Source: Chelonoidis abingdonii (taxonomy: Eukaryota; Chordata; Testudines; Testudinidae). Taken from it: a stretch of DNA of 64,000 bases. The DNA lies in contig NC_133774.1 in the NCBI RefSeq assembly GCF_003597395.2, positions 36,767,855 through 36,831,854 on the forward strand, written 5' to 3'. The notes under the pieces were generated by a model. It was not told where the DNA came from. It saw nothing but the letters and a program-made list of their open reading frames with translations, and made no database searches. Positions 11,232 to 21,525 of the stretch are shown here, in pieces. How positions within the stretch are numbered: position 1 is the first letter of the stretch; every line of letters begins with the position of its first letter. A program made the position numbers and the translations under genes.

Positions 11232-13562
11232 AATCGAAGAAGTCAGTGAGGTCTTGTTTTCCATGGTAAATGTATTTTGAGAAAATAAGGAGGCAGATTT
11301 ATTAATTGGAAAGGGACCAAGGTAAGAAATCCTAATTGTATTCCAGAGCCTTGAGAGCCCCTCACAATTCCAAACACATAATAAACTGTGTCAGCTGCCT
11401 TCTTGGTTGAACCACATGTGTCTCAAATGAAAGATGGGCTAGGTCCTATCCCCCCAATACTCCACCAAGGGGGCATGTAATTGCCTTAACCCTGTAAATG
11501 GTTTTACCTCATGTTGGGGAATCCCTGGGTGGTGGCATAACCAGCTCTAACCCCCTGCTTCATCTCTTTGGCAGAGAGAGCATATGTGCCCAGGAAGTGC
11601 TGGCATGTGTAGAATGCAGCAGTGCTCCTATGATCCTTAAGTAACGTAATGGCCTATTAGGGCCATTAGTTGCTGGCATAGTTATAGGAATCTTGAGGTA
11701 GTTCTGATTTACATTGGTCAGCCCTTGGGAATACCAGGGATGTTTTACCTTCTGCTCCCTTTTAGGGCTTTGTGCTGAGTGCAGTGTGGCCCTATGATTC
11801 AGAAATGGTAATCTTAATTGAACTTCTCCACTAGGATAGCACAACCTCACTACTGCCAATGAATAGTGCTCTCATTTGCACTTGCAAAGAATGAAGTATA
11901 TCTGGGAGAAAAAGACCCAAGGGACAGTGATAAAGGATTATATAGCTTTTTAAGCTACTGTGGCATGTGATTCCTCACGTGTACTGAAAAATAGCCACAC
12001 TGAAGATGGAAAAAAGCCTCTGTGAATGAGGACATACTTGGAAAACTGTGAAAAGACATTAAACACTTATTTTTTCAAGAGAGTCTGAAACCGCAAACTA
12101 TGAATACATTATACACTACGACTTTTAAAAATGTTCAGCTACTACCCAGTAAGGGCACCAGACACAGAACACCATAAATGTTTGTAAGAGTTCCATGGAC
12201 AAAGCAGAACTGGCCCTTAAGTGACTACATGAAGACATTTTAACAGTGGGGAACTTTGTCTGTAGAAGTACGTATTTTTAGTGTGACTTTTAAGATTTTG
12301 CTAGTGTGATTTTAAGAACTAACTTACTTTTTTAGATATTATAGTATGTTCACTACTATGGAAACTGAAGACTTTTGAACGAGCATTCAGTCCCCAAATA
12401 TCAGATTATTTTTTTCCCCATCAGGCTATATGAGGATAGTTGCACAAACATCATTTTACACATGAATATTTCTTTCTTTAAACAATAATGACTCCAGTTA
12501 AAACATCCTGCACAATATAGTGGAAAGGTGGAACTCTGTATATTGGGGTAAATATATTACTGGGTAGGGGCAACGGACTAAATACTTAGGGAGACTGGAG
12601 TGCATCTTATTTTCAAAAGAAAACATTTTTTGACAGGAGTCAGTCTTTGGTTCTACAAATCTATTGTAAGTGTAAGAATATGTTGAATGTAAACTATGTT
12701 ACAGTATGTAAATGCATTTGACAATATTGTATTTTGGTTGGTAAATATTTCATATGTGTATACATTCATTCCCAGATCTCTGCACTGGGCAAAACTCTTC
12801 TCTGAGTGATACTGCTGCAACACCCAAAAAGTTATATTGGTGTAACTGACAGGAGAACTTGTCCAAGTCATTTCACCCATTAAATAAATAAATAAAACCA
12901 GTTGTGCCTGCCTCATCAGGCATTTCTTGGCAGCCAATAATCAATTGTGTTAACCTTAAATACTCCATTTCCTTATTATTTTCCAGGAAAACTCAGGCCA
13001 CAATGACCTCTTGGGGTTGGAGTAATTACTGGTTCATTTATTGTCTTATATACAGTATTCTGAAATGAACAATATGTTCCCAGTCAAAAGAGAGATTGTA
13101 AACTTGTTGTCTTTTTATTTATTTACTGCACTGCTATTACTAGCTTTCATTGCCAAAGAGGTCAGGATAGTTCCTGGTGAGATTGCTTCTGGGAATTACA
13201 TTGAGTGCTTTCTCAGAGCATGTTCTGGATGTTTTCAAGTTCAATGTTTGGCATACTGTCAATTGTATAAATTACCAGAACCTCATGGAAATGCATCAAA
13301 ACACCATTTCAAAAATGTATATGGCCCTAATTCAGAAAAGCACATACAGAAGTCCATCTCTATTCAGGGAAGAACTTAAGCACATGCTTAATTTTAAATG
13401 GGATGCTTTCCTGATTTGTGGACCACTGGAAAAGAAACATTATCTTTTGGGGAAAAAGGAAAAAGCATACAGTATGAAAATGTCAATCGGCTGAGGTTGC
13501 CTGACTAGCATACAAAACACTGTACATTATTATAGTGAAGATGTGTGATACAGTGCTATTAT
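11232..13562. other. Unclassified intergenic DNA
   Basis: AT-rich; a short TAAA repeat lies at about 12880-12897. Open frames are short and unrecognised. Confidence 0.45.
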
Positions 13563-13795
13563 AGAGACTAACAAATTTATTTGAGCATAAGCTTTCGTAG
13601 GCTAAAACCCACTTCATCAGATCCATGGAGTGGAAAATACAGTAGGAAGACACACACACACACGACATGAAAAAAATGCATGTTGCCATACTATGAGAGA
13701 AACCTTATGCCCAAATAAATTTGTTAGTCTCTAAGGTGCCACAAGTACTCCTCGTTCTTTTTGCTGATACAGACTAACACAGCTATTGCTCTGAA
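13563..13795. mobile_element. Turtle tRNA-derived SINE, folded back
   Basis: The right half (13708-13795, plus) is the tail of the cryptodiran turtle Pol III SINE: AAATTTGTTAGTCTCTAAGG, GTGCCACAAGTACTCC, ATACAGACTAACACAGCTA. The left half (13563-13645) is the same family in minus orientation, containing GATGAAGTGGGTTTTAGCC and CGAAAGCTTATGC. The shared tail forms 26-28 bp inverted arms around a centre with a CA run. The family is diagnostic for cryptodiran turtles (established knowledge). Confidence 0.8.
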
Positions 13796-16349
13796 ACCTG
13801 AGTGTTGTTATAGTGAACAATGGTGCTTCCAGCTTCAAATTAATCCTACTTGAATTCTACATAGTTTGGATTTTATGTAGTCTTTGGAAGAAAGTATTTT
13901 CTTTGATCTAGACCTCTTTTCAGCTGAAAATGGCTGGCAACATTAGTTCATTACTCAGATTTGTCTGCACAAGACTGATAAAACCTTTATGGACAGGTAC
14001 ATTTGTTACCTGATACTTTATTTTCTGGGAATAACCTGACCCCTAGCCCAAGCTTGGTCGTGCTGTCTCACTCTTCTTAGAATATTGGAGGCAGTTCAGA
14101 CTTGTCCAGGGATCTGTTGGCTGTGTCCCAATCCACATGAATACTCCCAAAGCTGTAAGGAAACATTCCATTCTTATTAGTAGATTATATATAATGTTTT
14201 AGGTAGTAATGCTTTTTTACCTGAAGAACTTGTCTTAGGTGGGGAAGGCTAAGCAAGTGGTTAGTCCAGAAAAGAAACAATGCTACTTTATTCACATTTC
14301 CAGGTAATACATTTTCCATTCTGGATCCAGACTTCTCTCCCAGTCTCTAGATTAAGGTGATCCAGGGTCCTAGAGACATCATCATATCGGGCTGCTGTGG
14401 CCTTGCCCCCATTTGGATTTGTAGAGACCAACTACATAACAGCTAACTGCTGGACTGGTACATGGCCCAACACCACTTCCCTACGGGCAGTCTAGGGTCC
14501 TCCTACTCCCTGGACAGGCAGTGGCACAGCTGGGAGGAGACACTTCCCCCTGGAGTAGGGGCTGAGTCCCCATTCCTCTCAAGAACAGTAGGGGCAATGG
14601 CAGAAGGATCCCCCTGCTTTCCAGAGAGGCAAAGGCCTTGGCATGGGGGTCCTTCTCCCCCCAGGAGAAGAAGCAGAGTCCCTCTCCCTGCAAGCCAACA
14701 GGCATCTGCTTCTTTCATCCTGCAAAGGACAAGAGTGGCAACAGAGAGTCATTAAGTACTTACCCGAGGAGCCAGGGTATATCTGCTTCAGTGAATGTTT
14801 GGTGGGCCAGGCCACATACAGTGCCCCTTTTGGGCCAGACTTAGAGTTCACACCCTATTGAGAGGCAGGGCACATGTCTCAGAGCTATTGTTTCAGGCAG
14901 CGTGCATACAGAGGCAGACATCACTCTGGTAACACTTGGGTGACCTTCTCAAACTTTCTGTGCAACTATGAGGGCTAGAAACTTACTTTTTTCATGAAAG
15001 CTTAGGTTCTGATGTAATAACATCGTTCCAGGAGAGTGGGTCTTGAGACTGTTGTGTTCACATCTGTACAGTGTTATACACGTTCATAGATGTCCAAATG
15101 GTAGGTTTGCATATTTCCTCTGTAGCGGCTGCCACCCTTTTTGCCCAGGAGGCTGTTGTGCATGCATTCAGTGGGATCTGCATCCTTGTGGAATTGGTTT
15201 ACCATTGACTGAGTGTGCTTCAGTGATACAGCTTTTTATCCACCTAGCTACAGAGGATTTGGATGCTTTCAGGCCCATGCATTTAGGGCCAGACATTTGG
15301 ATCAGGTGCTTAGGTGCAAGCACAGGAATCAGGAACGCATTTATATGAGTTCTTTCCACTCTCCTTTCCAAGAACAGCTCTTGACTGTTAAGTGTCCTGA
15401 GACAAAAAACTGCCCATGAGAAGGACAAGCCATCCTTTTCTTTGACTAGGTCATCTTGCATTGAAATCAGAAACTTAGGTATTGGCACTTGCATAGGTTG
15501 AATACCTCGGAGTATGTTGTGCTGGCTTTGGCCTCTACTGTGAGGCAGTTAAGAAAGAATCATGTAGCTAATAAAACATGTATCTAAAACTACTTGGGAG
15601 TGCTTGTTCCATTCTCATTGGCAGAGTGGGATTTGGAGCTAATCAGCCCACGTATTTGACTAGAAATGGAGAAGTAGATTGTTAGCTGAAGACTGAAATA
15701 TGGCAAAGTAATGAGATGAGCACCCTGAAGCAATCATACGCTGACTAACTCTGTCAGCCTCCAATGGAATACAGTGTTAGAAAATGTTTTGCAAAAGACC
15801 ATAGAGCATTCCCCCATATAATGCAACTCAAATTACTGTTGATTAAAAGGCTTTCAGTTTTGATTTTTTTTTAAATTTGTAGATCAGAAGGATTAAATTG
15901 ATGAAATAACAGCTAATAACACCAATCTGATTGAATTATCTTTGTTATATGAAAATAATACAGTGTCTTGTTATTGAAGAATATAAAGTATTAAGTAAAT
16001 CAGATACATAAATCAATCTGTGCAATCAGCAAACATTTTGAAAGGCCCGTGGTATGTCCCTGTCTGTCCTGCAAAGATTTGTTTTTTGTATTACATTTTT
16101 TTTGGCATGTGGAGATCACAAACATCACAAATTCACAGTGTAGAAAATGTGCTAGAAATAAATTGGAAAATAACAGCTGATATACCAAAACTGATGTTTC
16201 TTTAGAGTTCAGAATTTTAGTTTTTAAAAATATTGGTTTTCAGCATCAGAGCCTTTGCTTTGTGAACTAGAGTAAAACCGGACAAACTCATGTTTCACTT
16301 ATCCAAACACTCTATGACTTATCACACAAATCCTGGCATTCTAGCCCTA
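13796..16349. other. Unclassified intergenic DNA downstream of ANKRD55
   Basis: 14320-14860 is GC-richer, with overlapping frames on both strands and no recognisable protein; it may be an unnamed repeat. The rest is AT-rich with nothing recognised. Confidence 0.4.
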
Positions 16350-16667
16350 CTTCTCAGCAAAGATTTAATAGCACAGTGCTGTAGTGGGGTTGTCTGCTAT
16401 TAGGGTCTCCTTTCACAAAATATACTACAATATATTTACTACTTACTATCAAATTAATCATAAATTAAAACGACACTTAAAATGTCAAAACAACGCACAA
16501 AATTCTGTGTGATGCAGTATCCTTGCTTTTTAAATTGTTTAATCATTAACAGTCTAGTTCACATCAGCTTTCATTAGTGTGGATTAGCGAGGTTCTATCG
16601 TATAGTAATCTTGTAATAAAAAGCTTAGAAATATTTCCACCTATGTGCTCGAGGCCAGCAAGATGAG
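16350..16667 (-). other. ANKRD55: ANKRD55 3' UTR (extent uncertain)
   Basis: Sequence after the stop codon is AT-rich. I found no AATAAA on the minus strand in the first ~800 bases. The variant ATTAAA occurs near 16538 and 16363 (seen as TTTAAT on the plus strand), so the poly(A) site may be close to either. The left boundary given is only a guess; transcript data would be needed to set it. Confidence 0.35.
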
Positions 16668-16780
16668 CTAATTTTCACTGTCTGATTTGCTGGAAGATTT
16701 CTTAAAGTATTCCACTGTGAGAGTGGACCCCTTCTGGCTCGGGATAGCAGGCAGGACACGGCTTGTTCTGAGAGATTCCC
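16668..16780 (-). CDS. ANKRD55: ANKRD55 last coding exon with stop codon
   Basis: The coding part of the terminal exon is 113 nt, entered in phase 1 after a TTCTATCAG acceptor. It encodes ESLRTSRVLPAIPSQKGSTL, then a segment rich in Lys, Ser and acidic residues ending SKSDSEN and TAG at 16670-16668. RVLPAIPSQ is shared with the human C-terminus, which also ends in a Ser/Asp/Glu-Asn peptide, so the stop is the natural one. The exon continues as 3' UTR towards lower coordinates. Confidence 0.94.
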
Positions 16781-17516
16781 CTGATAGAACAGGTAAGAAG
16801 GAATGCAGTGAATGACTTTGAGAAAGTCCTCCTCTCTGGATTTTGAAGGTAAGTGCTGGTGGGAGTATAGTTGTGCCAGTTCTTAAGGAGTTTAAAGACA
16901 GAGACTTTGACTTCTTGACACCCTGAGAAACTTCAGTAGGTGGTAGCTGGACTGAGGAAAAAAAAGAGAAAAAGAGTGCCCAGAAAGTCAGAAACAAATT
17001 CTATAATTTGTCAGTTTGTCACTTTTGTATTCTTGTACGTTTATCTTGTATTATGTGCATTTAAATTGAACCCATGAAACTTAGAAACAGTATGGAAAAT
17101 GAGCAAAGAATTAAAGTAATTTAAAGCACATCCTGGCAGAACTAATTATGTGTGGAAATACTTTTCTTTGTGATAACCAAGCAAACAATGCCAATGACAG
17201 ATTATTTACAAGGAGTTTTTAGGGCTCTGTGAGCCTGCATAGCTTCACTTTTGATAATCACTGAAACACATGGATACATATCCAAAACTTATCTGAACAT
17301 GAATCTTCATGACTCCCTCCCTTCCTTTGACAGTTCTTCAATCTTTGTTCCTTCCTTGCAACCCACCTGATGGGGATTTTCTTTGCACAAGTTTAAGTAA
17401 ATTCTACAAGCCAACAAGGAGGAGATTCTCCTCTCTTAATCTGGTGTAAATCTAGTGTAATGCCATTGAAAACAATAGAATTAATCCAGATGTAGATTGA
17501 TTAACTAGGGGTCACC

Positions 17517-17880
17517 AAATGAAATTAATAAGAAGCAGGTTTAAAACAAACAAAAGGAAGTATTTCTTCACACAGGACACAGTTAACTTGTGGAACTCTT
17601 TGCTAGAGGATGTTGTGAAGGCCAAGACTATAACAGGGTTCAAAAAAGAACTAGATAAATTCATGGAGGATGGGTCCATCAATGGCTATTAGGGATGGTG
17701 TCCCTAGCCTCTGTTTGCCAGAAGCTGGGAATGTGCAACAGGACATGCATCACTTGATGATTACCTGTTCTGTTCATTTCCTCTGGGGCACCTGGCATTG
17801 GGCACTGTCAGAAGACAGGATACTGGGCTTAATGGACCTTTGGTCTGACCCAGTATGGCCATTCTTATATTCTTATGATT
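17517..17880 (+). mobile_element. CR1 LINE 3' end
   Basis: Starts with ACAAAAGGAAGTATTTCTTC and runs through GGAACTCTTTGCTAGAGGAT to the classical CR1 3' end TGGACCTTTGGTCTGACCCA, then TATGGCCATTCTTATATTCT TATG, i.e. short ATTCTTAT repeats at the 3' terminus. The matching coding part is absent, so it is a typical 5'-truncated copy. It sits in the last intron of ANKRD55, antisense to the gene. Confidence 0.88.
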
Positions 17881-19129
17881 CAATAGAGGATAATTTGGAT
17901 CAATTGTTGTTAGAGTCAACAGAGTCTAGATGACATGTTAGAATCATCCTTAGCTGGTGTCGGTTGAGTATCTTCACTGAAGTCAATGGAGCTATGGCAA
18001 TTTATATACACTGAGGATCTTGTCCTACAAGTCCACTTTAAACAATCTTTGAATTTACCTGGTAAGAGTAGATTTGCTATATATGGAACACTGTAGAATC
18101 TATATTTACTGATTAATTGTACCTTTAGAAAGAATAGCAGATCAAAAATGTGCAGACAAAATAATGGCCTGTTTGTTACACATCTAAGTCTTTTTTTAAA
18201 CATGTTTTTATTTAGGATAGTTTAATAGGTTTAAAAATCCTAGCCATATAAATATTAGAGACAATACAATAAATGTTATGACAGCGAGCTTTGGTTTGGT
18301 GAAACATATAATTGTTGGATCTCTCTACTTAACATAGTGTGTGTGATGCATATTACAAAGTGAGCATCTTTACACTATCCATGACATATTGTTTCTAGTG
18401 ATCTATTGAATTATATTTAACAAACCAGGCATGTCTACTGAATGTTAATAAAAATAATTAACTGGTGTGCTTTTTTTTGTAGAGGTGAATGTACTTTGAG
18501 TATTGAATAAAATGGTAACCAATATCTAAATATCCAGTAATTTGTGACATGTTGGTTACAAATTGCACCCCACTACTCCACTGACTGGAAATATCCACCA
18601 CAATTTCTCCAACATTTATCCCCATTCAATCTATAAATATTCTTTAACCTGACTAGTGTGAGCCACCATTGAAACAGTATCTGAAGGACCTTATTTTTTT
18701 TTTAAAAAAAATTCTGCTACACACTGAGATTGCTTGTCCTCTTTTCTAGGTAATTTACCTATCCATATGCTTTTCCCAGTTTGTCTCATATTGACACTTT
18801 TTTTGTTAAGAAAGTTGTCTGCAAAGAGTGATTATAAATTAGTTATAATGTCTCAGTCACCTAACTGACTATACGCCATCTCTTCTATTAAAGTTGGCTT
18901 TCCTTATAAAAGAGCTTTTATAGAAAGTTAAGAAACATAATGCCTAACTTCAAAGTACTGGTACCATAGGAAAGTGAGCCAGTTAAAGCTAGTTTTGAGC
19001 TCTAATTAAATTAGAAAAGCCTCTTTTCTGAAAACTGGTCAACTGTTTGTACTCCATGGCCTTTTCAGTCTTTAGACTTTCTGATTCATAATTTGGGTTA
19101 AAATCTGGAATATTTGCAATGGGGGAAAG
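17881..19129. other. Intron DNA with a half-palindrome relic
   Basis: 17970-18015 reads ACTGAAGTCAATGGAGCTAT followed by GGCAATTTATATACACTGAGGATC, half of a dispersed palindromic MITE family (see findings). The rest is AT-rich and unrecognised. Confidence 0.45.
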
Positions 19130-19704
19130 GGATTTATTTTATCTTTAGCTCTATCCCAACCTGTAGTGGAGTCTTCACTTAAGGATGACCATAAATTTCT
19201 GGAGGGCATGTTTTTTTTTTTTAATTGGTCCATGGTAGCCTAGCAATATTTATACTGCTCCAATTTTCTTGTTAAATAGAAGACCCAGTATTTGTCTGGG
19301 TTAGAGTGCTCTCAACTTTGAGCGGGCTGGCTTGGTAGTGCCACAGAATATTTGTAATAGCTAATCCACCTTGTTCAATTGGTCTAAAGAAAATATCTGC
19401 ACTCACACTTCATCTTTTCTTATTCCATATAAATTCTAACACCATCCTCTGTATTTCTGCTAGGCTTTTTATCCAGGATGATTACAGGAAGACTTTGAAA
19501 AAAGAAAGATATCCTTAGCAAAATGTTCATTTTGACCGTGACTATTTCTCCCAACCACGAAATGGCATACTTCCCCCAGCACTCCAGATCTCTTTTCATT
19601 TGCTGAAGTAGAGATTTGACATTTAAATTATAAAGCTCTTCTAGGTTGTTTGAGATGTGAATTCCCAGGTATCTTTGAGTCTGTCTTTGGGTGCCCAAGA
19701 TCAT
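19130..19704 (-). pseudogene. L1-like ORF2 fragment
   Basis: The frame 19704-19420 contains YLGIHISNNLEELYNLNVKS, CWGKYAISWLGEIVTVKMN and ILLRISFFFQSLPVII. This is the post-RT segment of L1-clade ORF2 (YLGI…W.GR…VKM.ILP…). The continuation towards 19130 is frameshifted but still shows the downstream FxxPIEQGGLAIP-like order. It is distinct from the CR1 copies nearby. Short and inactive. Confidence 0.7.
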
Positions 19705-19851
19705 AAGCCACTGTTACCCCACTACTTGTGTAAGCGAGAGCTTTACTGGAGCTTAAGTTGCATGTGTCCATTCCTTGCTACACCATTCTGCCTGTCTCAC
19801 CAGAAAACTCCTTGAGACTCTGCCAGTCTTAACCTTGTGTGATAGGTGGTG

Positions 19852-19990
19852 CTCACTGGCAGTGTCGCCAAGTGGTTAGGATGATAGGTCTCTACTTTCC
19901 CCACTTCCAATGTCTCCCACTGGCTACGGTCATGTCCTGAGGTAGTCTGCCTTCTGGTGGGTGTCCACTTAACCCTCTGGTCAGGTCATC
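19852..19990 (-). repeat. Direct repeat copy A flanking the Gypsy gag relic
   Basis: Shares the order GCCAAGTGGTTAGGAT, GTCTCCCACTGGCTACGG, GTCATGTCCTGAGG and CTCTGGTCAGGTCA with copy B at 20887-21027, roughly three-quarters identical by eye and in the same orientation. It may be an LTR-end or leader duplication. Confidence 0.6.
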
Positions 19991-20029
19991 CATAGCTGCA
20001 GATCATCCAGGGGACTGGGCTTGGCATTC

Positions 20030-20830
20030 AGTACCCCAAGGGGCATCCCCCTTGCTGGGCCCATAGATCTGAGTCTGTGATCCTCTGGAATGAGCATATT
20101 GAGGCCTCAGTGTTCCAGTGGCCAGGCATGTGGTCACCATATAATTTTCTGACAGCCTTATTGCATCAGTCAGTGTCCCAGGCCTGTGTCACAACACTCA
20201 TCCATGTCTGCCAGCTGGGAGAATCTGCGTGAATTGCTTGAGCATGACCTGCTCAACTGGAGACACAGCCAACAATGTTCTTTAAGGCTTTGAGCCACTG
20301 CTTGAGGCTGGGATCCTGGTGGAAAGTGCTGTTGGTGGGTCTCAGCCATGATATCAAAGATGTATAAAATGACTACCTTGACCCATGCATAGTCTTGCAC
20401 ATCCATGGCATTGAGGCTCTGATAAGCTGCTTGAGCAGTCCTGGTAAGATAAGGTGCCGGCAAAACAGCCAGAGTTCAGATGGCCATTGAGCTGCTGCCA
20501 CAATCTTCTCAAAACTAGTAAGGAAAGCATCAGAGTTGTCCCCAGCCACCTTACCAGAAGATTTAGTGTTGGGGCAGGGTTTGGGGTTCTGGACGCAAGA
20601 TTTGCACTTGCCCCTGGTGGTTGTGAAAGGGTCACCATCTGCTGGACCAGGTGTTGTTGCTGCTCTAACTGTTGTGCCATCAGCTCCTGGTTGAGCTACT
20701 GCTGCTGTCATTGTGATGCTTACTGCTGTTGCTAGTCACCCATTTATGGTGGAACAGCTGGTTCTGTTAATACTGGCTGTCCATCAGCCACCTCAACAGT
20801 TTGTCCATATCCATGATTTTTTTTTCTTTC
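20030..20830 (-). pseudogene. Gypsy gag relic with SCAN-like C-terminus
   Basis: Minus-strand frames read, in order: a start like MDKLLRWLMDSQ near 20815, a Gln/Ser-rich stretch, DAFLTSFEKIVAAAQWPSEL, then after a frameshift TAQAAYQSLNAMDVQDYAWV, AETHQQHF and LKEHCWLCLQ, and after another shift TLTDAIRLSENYMVTTCL and RGSQTQIYGPSKG. This order is that of Gmr1-like Gypsy gag in reptiles, from which the vertebrate SCAN domain is thought to derive (established knowledge). No protease, RT or integrase follows, so only gag remains. Confidence 0.7.
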
Positions 20831-20886
20831 AACACTTTACCACAGACCTATGATGACTGCCCCTTTTCCACTAAGTTGCCAAGGGT

Positions 20887-21525
20887 GGCTCACCGGTGAT
20901 GTTGCCTAGTGGTTAAGATACTAGGTCTTAACTCACCTCACCTCCAAAGTGTCTCACTGGCTACTGTCATGTCCTGGGGACGCCTGCCTTTTGGTAGGTG
21001 TTAACCTGACCTTCTGGCCAGGTCACCAATTAGCCATATCCTCTGTGGGGAAACAGAGTCTCAAGAAAGATATTGGGCCTCACACCCCCATGAAGGGGTG
21101 GTGGGCAGATGACTTTCAGTCTGTTTAGTGACCCCTGAGTGTGTTGAGTTCCAGCCAGGCAGTTTGCAAAGTCTTTACCCTCTCTGGCTTTCCCCAAGGG
21201 AGAGTCAGGAAGAAAAGGTTTTCGTGCCCTCTGTAACAAGGTGGTTGGTAGGGGAACATGGGCCCTCCAACTCCACTGGGCTCTGGCACCCAGGAGTGCC
21301 TTAAGGCTGCCTCCCGGGGTCACTTCTTATCACTCGCTTACTCTGCAAAGTCTTACAGTTTGTCACAGTAGCAAAGGAAAGGAGAATAATTGAAATTTCT
21401 GCCCCTCTGGGCTGAGCAAGCAAGGTCTTTCTCCCAGGGAAAGGTTTTTATAGCATCCTTCAGGAGCTTTTGGGCTAGGTCTCTCTCCCTGTCCTGTCAG
21501 GCCTCTTTTGAACTGTCTGGCTCAG
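20887..21525 (-). mobile_element. Gypsy LTR/leader relic with TATA box
   Basis: Lies just upstream of the gag relic in the same orientation. A minus-strand GCTATAAAAACC near 21447-21458 could be the LTR promoter. 21240-21290 resembles the LTR piece at 9.8 kb. 20887-21027 is direct repeat copy B. The upstream limit is where the CR1 sequence starts at about 21525; no TG…CA ends were found with certainty. Confidence 0.5.

Noticed and set aside
14462..14861. Cluster of overlapping frames on both strands
   Set aside because: GC-rich local composition with six frames open at once; no protein recognised.
20454..20735. Cysteine-rich open frame on the plus strand (ends in a CCC-rich stretch)
   Set aside because: It is the antisense of the Gln-rich gag region of the Gypsy relic; CAG/CTG-type repeats read backwards give Cys codons.
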